DNA of 25,559 nt from Prevotellaceae bacterium. Lineage in GTDB: Bacteria > Bacteroidota > Bacteroidia > Bacteroidales > Bacteroidaceae. Position 1 is the first letter of the stretch. Each line of letters starts with the position of its first letter. Of this stretch, positions 23,163 to 25,559 are shown in pieces. Under the pieces are notes generated by a model. The model did not search any database, had not been told where the DNA came from, and saw only the letters and a program-made list of their open reading frames with translations. Location: assembly GCA_019420585.1 (NCBI GenBank), contig JAHZGX010000022.1, positions 56,093 through 81,651 of the forward strand, given 5' to 3'. The position numbers and the translations under genes were made by a program.

Positions 23163-25355
23163 TTATTCCCAGTTTATGGCATTGGTGTTGTTGTCCACCG
23201 CGCCCGAACTGTAGCCCGGGGCTGCAGAACTGACCTCGGACTGGCCGGTAGGCTTGGGCTCCCAATCGGGATTGATTTGCAAGCGGTACTTGTTATTCAA
23301 ATTCAATATGTCGCTGAGAACAGATGAATAGCCATTTGCCATGTTCATCAAAATGATACCTACAGGATAATAACTTTGTCCATTAGTTCCCATGGCTTTG
23401 ACTTTGTTGTCAATCCAAGTGTTGTAAGTTGATGCAATACCCTCATAAGAACTAGAAACAGCGTTAACATCCCCAGATAAGAAACCATAGGCACCGCGAT
23501 ATCCTCCAATGCCGAGATAAATCCAATTATTGCTGGAATAATTGGTTGGATTTGCGTAGTTGTTCTTCGACCACGCCAATATAGCCTCAAGTTGTGCGCT
23601 TCGTTCTTGACTTGAAGGCAGATAAGCGCGGTTTGATGATTCTGAACCTTGTCCATGATAGACGCTATGTGATTGAAATTCCACCTGACATTGACTTGAA
23701 TAAAGTGTTATGCCAGACTGTCCGGAACCATAATGCAGGCGATTCTTACTATAGACACCCTCTCCAAACATAGTAGAACTAAGGTTCAAAGGAACATTGG
23801 CAAAGAAACACTTACTTCCTTCGATTGTAGGAATACTATTGGTGTTGACAATGACAATAACATGTCCAAGTACATCGCCTACCGTAGTCTTGGGGCTGAT
23901 GTTCGTAGCCATGATGACTTTAGTATTGGCTGCACAGGCTTTGCTTACCGCTTCTTCCCATGTTTCATCATTCTTTGTGGCACTATTTTGAGCGAATGTA
24001 ACAAATACTACCATATATTCATCCTCTTTCACTTTGTCCGTAATTTCCGCCAAGGATGTTTCAAAAGTAGGAGCATTATTCATGGCTTTTCCCTCAAGAA
24101 AAACATTATTGCCAGAAACGTCATATGTACTACCGCCATTTGCAATTCCAAGGTTAGTAATTGTGTATGTATACCTTCCCCAAGAGCCCTCTCTTGTGGC
24201 ATTATATCGTGTATCCAAGTGGAAAGCACGCACACCTGCAGAGTACTGCTCTTCAATAGAATAATATGTTGTATTACCATCGATGGTCTTCGGTTGGAAA
24301 TCCTTATTCAGTGAGTTCCAAGAGCCTGGGATTGAGACTTCCGACAGATATACGTTACGTGGGATATTTCTCATCCAGGTTGCTACATCCCAATCAGAAC
24401 TTGTGTCGTCAAGTGGCTTTAGCTCGCCCAGATAATGAACCATACCTGGTTTGAGTTTGCCCTGCTCTCCTGTTGCTCCATCGAGTTTTTTCGTGAAAGT
24501 ATGATTGTTGGAGAGGGTAACGGTCAACGTCCACTCATCGTTAACCTGTGCTTCCTGAGGAATGACAAACATGCAGAATTCCTTCTTTTCGTTCTGGCCT
24601 AAAGTCAGCAAGCCACCAGTATTAGGGTCATAAGCACGGATGTTTGCAACATTAGATGCATCTTCACTGGTACGGACTACACGACTACCTCCTGCAAGGT
24701 CTACGGTGAACTTGCCTGACAGTTTAACGTCTGGAGAAGCAGCAATCTGGATATTTTGAATTGTCACGGATGTTGCTGTAGAAGGTCCCGTCAGAGTGAA
24801 GCGTATGGCCGTGGAAAGAGGCTTGTAGCCGAGATTCACAGCGCTGCCATTATTGACTCCCGGGGTATATGCGGACATAAAGCAGGCATTCATGTCTGGT
24901 TTCAGAATGCTTGTCCCATCAACTATGCTGTATTGAGTAAGGGGAATTTCGAGCCCGGAGAAGGTCGTCCCGTTTGCCGTGACACCTGCTGCCGGATAGA
25001 TAGAATAGAAGTTTGCCTTGGGCTCCTTGCCCCACTGCACGCCGGCATCGCCAACCATCTTCAGTTCGGTGGCATAGCTCTGCTCCTCAGAGTCAACCGC
25101 AACGCTGTAGGTTCCCGTCTTCCGATCACATTCCGGCGAGGTGACAATCACCTGGTCATCCTGCACCCAGTAGATTGGGAAAGCATTGTTCTCTTTACCG
25201 CCATACACGGTACGGGTTTGGGAACCCTTGTTTATGGAAACTCCAAACTGCACGTTCTGCCCCGGCGTTGGATTCGGTCTTGTCTCCTGTTCCTCCTGGC
25301 AACCGTAAGCCACGAGCAGCAGGGAAGACATCATCAATAAACTTCTGATTTTCAT
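23163..25355 (-). CDS. Fimbrillin-like lipoprotein with degenerate PI-PLC X-like domain
   Basis: The predicted lipoprotein has about 730 aa and begins MKIRSLLMMSSLLLVAYGC, with Cys19 lipidated. A Met three codons upstream (25364) is an alternative. I chose 25355 because the plus-strand paralogue also has a 19-residue signal segment. N-terminal fimbrillin-like features parallel the paralogue: SQTRTVYGG, IYWVQDDQ, GVQWGKEPKANFYSIYPA. From about residue 325 follows a PI-PLC X-like domain: WMRNIPRNVYLSEVSIPGSW, QYSAGVRAFHLDTRYN, EYMVVFVTFAQ, TTVGDVLGHVIVIVN. The PGTHDS catalytic His position is Trp (PGSWNS), and no HG follows the second strand, so catalysis by the normal mechanism is unlikely. 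The domain is AT-richer than the genes around it. The small gene ends 25 bp upstream; the EEP and CotH genes follow downstream on the same strand. Confidence 0.82.
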   Translation of the reverse strand: MKIRSLLMMSSLLLVAYGCQEEQETRPNPTPGQNVQFGVSINKGSQTRTVYGGKENNAFPIYWVQDDQVIVTSPECDRKTGTYSVAVDSEEQSYATELKMVGDAGVQWGKEPKANFYSIYPAAGVTANGTTFSGLEIPLTQYSIVDGTSILKPDMNACFMSAYTPGVNNGSAVNLGYKPLSTAIRFTLTGPSTATSVTIQNIQIAASPDVKLSGKFTVDLAGGSRVVRTSEDASNVANIRAYDPNTGGLLTLGQNEKKEFCMFVIPQEAQVNDEWTLTVTLSNNHTFTKKLDGATGEQGKLKPGMVHYLGELKPLDDTSSDWDVATWMRNIPRNVYLSEVSIPGSWNSLNKDFQPKTIDGNTTYYSIEEQYSAGVRAFHLDTRYNATREGSWGRYTYTITNLGIANGGSTYDVSGNNVFLEGKAMNNAPTFETSLAEITDKVKEDEYMVVFVTFAQNSATKNDETWEEAVSKACAANTKVIMATNISPKTTVGDVLGHVIVIVNTNSIPTIEGSKCFFANVPLNLSSTMFGEGVYSKNRLHYGSGQSGITLYSSQCQVEFQSHSVYHGQGSESSNRAYLPSSQERSAQLEAILAWSKNNYANPTNYSSNNWIYLGIGGYRGAYGFLSGDVNAVSSSYEGIASTYNTWIDNKVKAMGTNGQSYYPVGIILMNMANGYSSVLSDILNLNNKYRLQINPDWEPKPTGQSEVSSAAPGYSSGAVDNNTNAINWE

Positions 25356-25380
25356 AATATGCATGATTCTTTACGTGTTA

Positions 25381-25559
25381 CTACTGTTGGCTCTGAGGCG
25401 TTGTGTCCCAGTCATTGTTGGTGAAGTTGTAATTAAAATCTTCATTCACCTTATGGGATTCAATACGTGCATTGTCTCCTTCTGCTGGATTCCTGACCGT
25501 GGCCGACCCGCACAGGTTCCCTTCCGTCTCCACCTGCACCATCCTGGTGCGGGGAGACC
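25381..25559 (-). CDS. Small protein, partial (5' end outside window), paralogue of the 71-aa protein
   Basis: The minus-strand frame runs from the window edge (first full codon ending at 25557) to a TAG at 25381-25383, giving 58 visible residues. The first 18, SPRTRMVQVETEGNLCGS, equal residues 13-30 of the plus-strand small protein. The rest differs and ends in NYNFTNNDWDTTPQSQQ. It lies 25 bp before the second fimbrillin/PI-PLC-like gene, repeating the arrangement of the left cassette. Function unknown. Confidence 0.72.
   Translation of the reverse strand, partial: SPRTRMVQVETEGNLCGSATVRNPAEGDNARIESHKVNEDFNYNFTNNDWDTTPQSQQ
25505..25559 (-). repeat. Right copy of the 55-bp perfect inverted repeat
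   Basis: This is the exact reverse complement of 12717-12771 over all 55 bases visible. It ends at the window boundary, so its full length is unknown. The two copies are in opposite orientation and bound about 12.7 kb containing all five fimbrillin-like genes. Confidence 0.93.

Noticed and set aside
12683..25559. Composite transposon or integrated mobile element
   Set aside because: Inverted repeats flank the locus, but they lie within coding sequence, and no transposase, integrase, relaxase or target-site duplication is visible.

Overview
The window looks like chromosomal DNA of a fairly GC-rich member of the Bacteroidales (Bacteroidaceae or Prevotellaceae type). Three things point there: promoters of the Bacteroidetes form TAnnTTTG with an upstream TTTG box; a type III glutamine synthetase next to LL-diaminopimelate aminotransferase; and a set of fimbrillin-like lipoproteins. 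No rRNA, tRNA, transposase, integrase or CRISPR array was seen.

Left part (1 to about 11.7 kb), mostly housekeeping. A 23-bp tandem repeat array opens the window. It is followed by a serine/threonine transporter gene (sstT) and a lipoprotein with a FISUMP-like C-terminus. On the minus strand lies a two-gene unit: a coiled-coil/zinc-ribbon protein and a compact Nif3-family protein. Divergent from it, aguA-aguB overlap by 4 bp and make putrescine from agmatine. Then come dapF-dapL-glnN, which cover the last steps to meso-diaminopimelate (peptidoglycan/lysine) plus ammonia assimilation. Core promoters of the TAnnTTTG type stand before sstT, the nif3-like gene, aguA and dapF.

Middle (11.7 to 12.68 kb), no credible gene. 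It holds a strong hairpin after glnN, a C-rich stretch with roughly 23-bp periodicity, an alternating purine-pyrimidine tract, and a degenerate 23-24-bp tandem array. In that array dyad-symmetric arms persist although the arm sequence changes.

Right part (12.68 to 25.56 kb), an accessory surface-protein locus. Five large lipoproteins carry N-terminal fimbrillin-like modules joined to different C-terminal modules: PI-PLC-like (two copies), FISUMP-like, CotH kinase-like, and endonuclease/exonuclease/phosphatase (EEP). The two PI-PLC-like genes lie near the two ends of the locus in opposite orientation. Each is preceded by a small gene with the same first part and a different second part. A 55-bp perfect inverted repeat inside these small genes bounds about 12.7 kb. 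A run of 12 C sits inside a hairpin upstream of the EEP gene. Together these suggest a locus built for diversification, and possibly for DNA inversion or phase variation, of surface-exposed effector modules. The inversion idea is a hypothesis: no recombinase gene is visible here.
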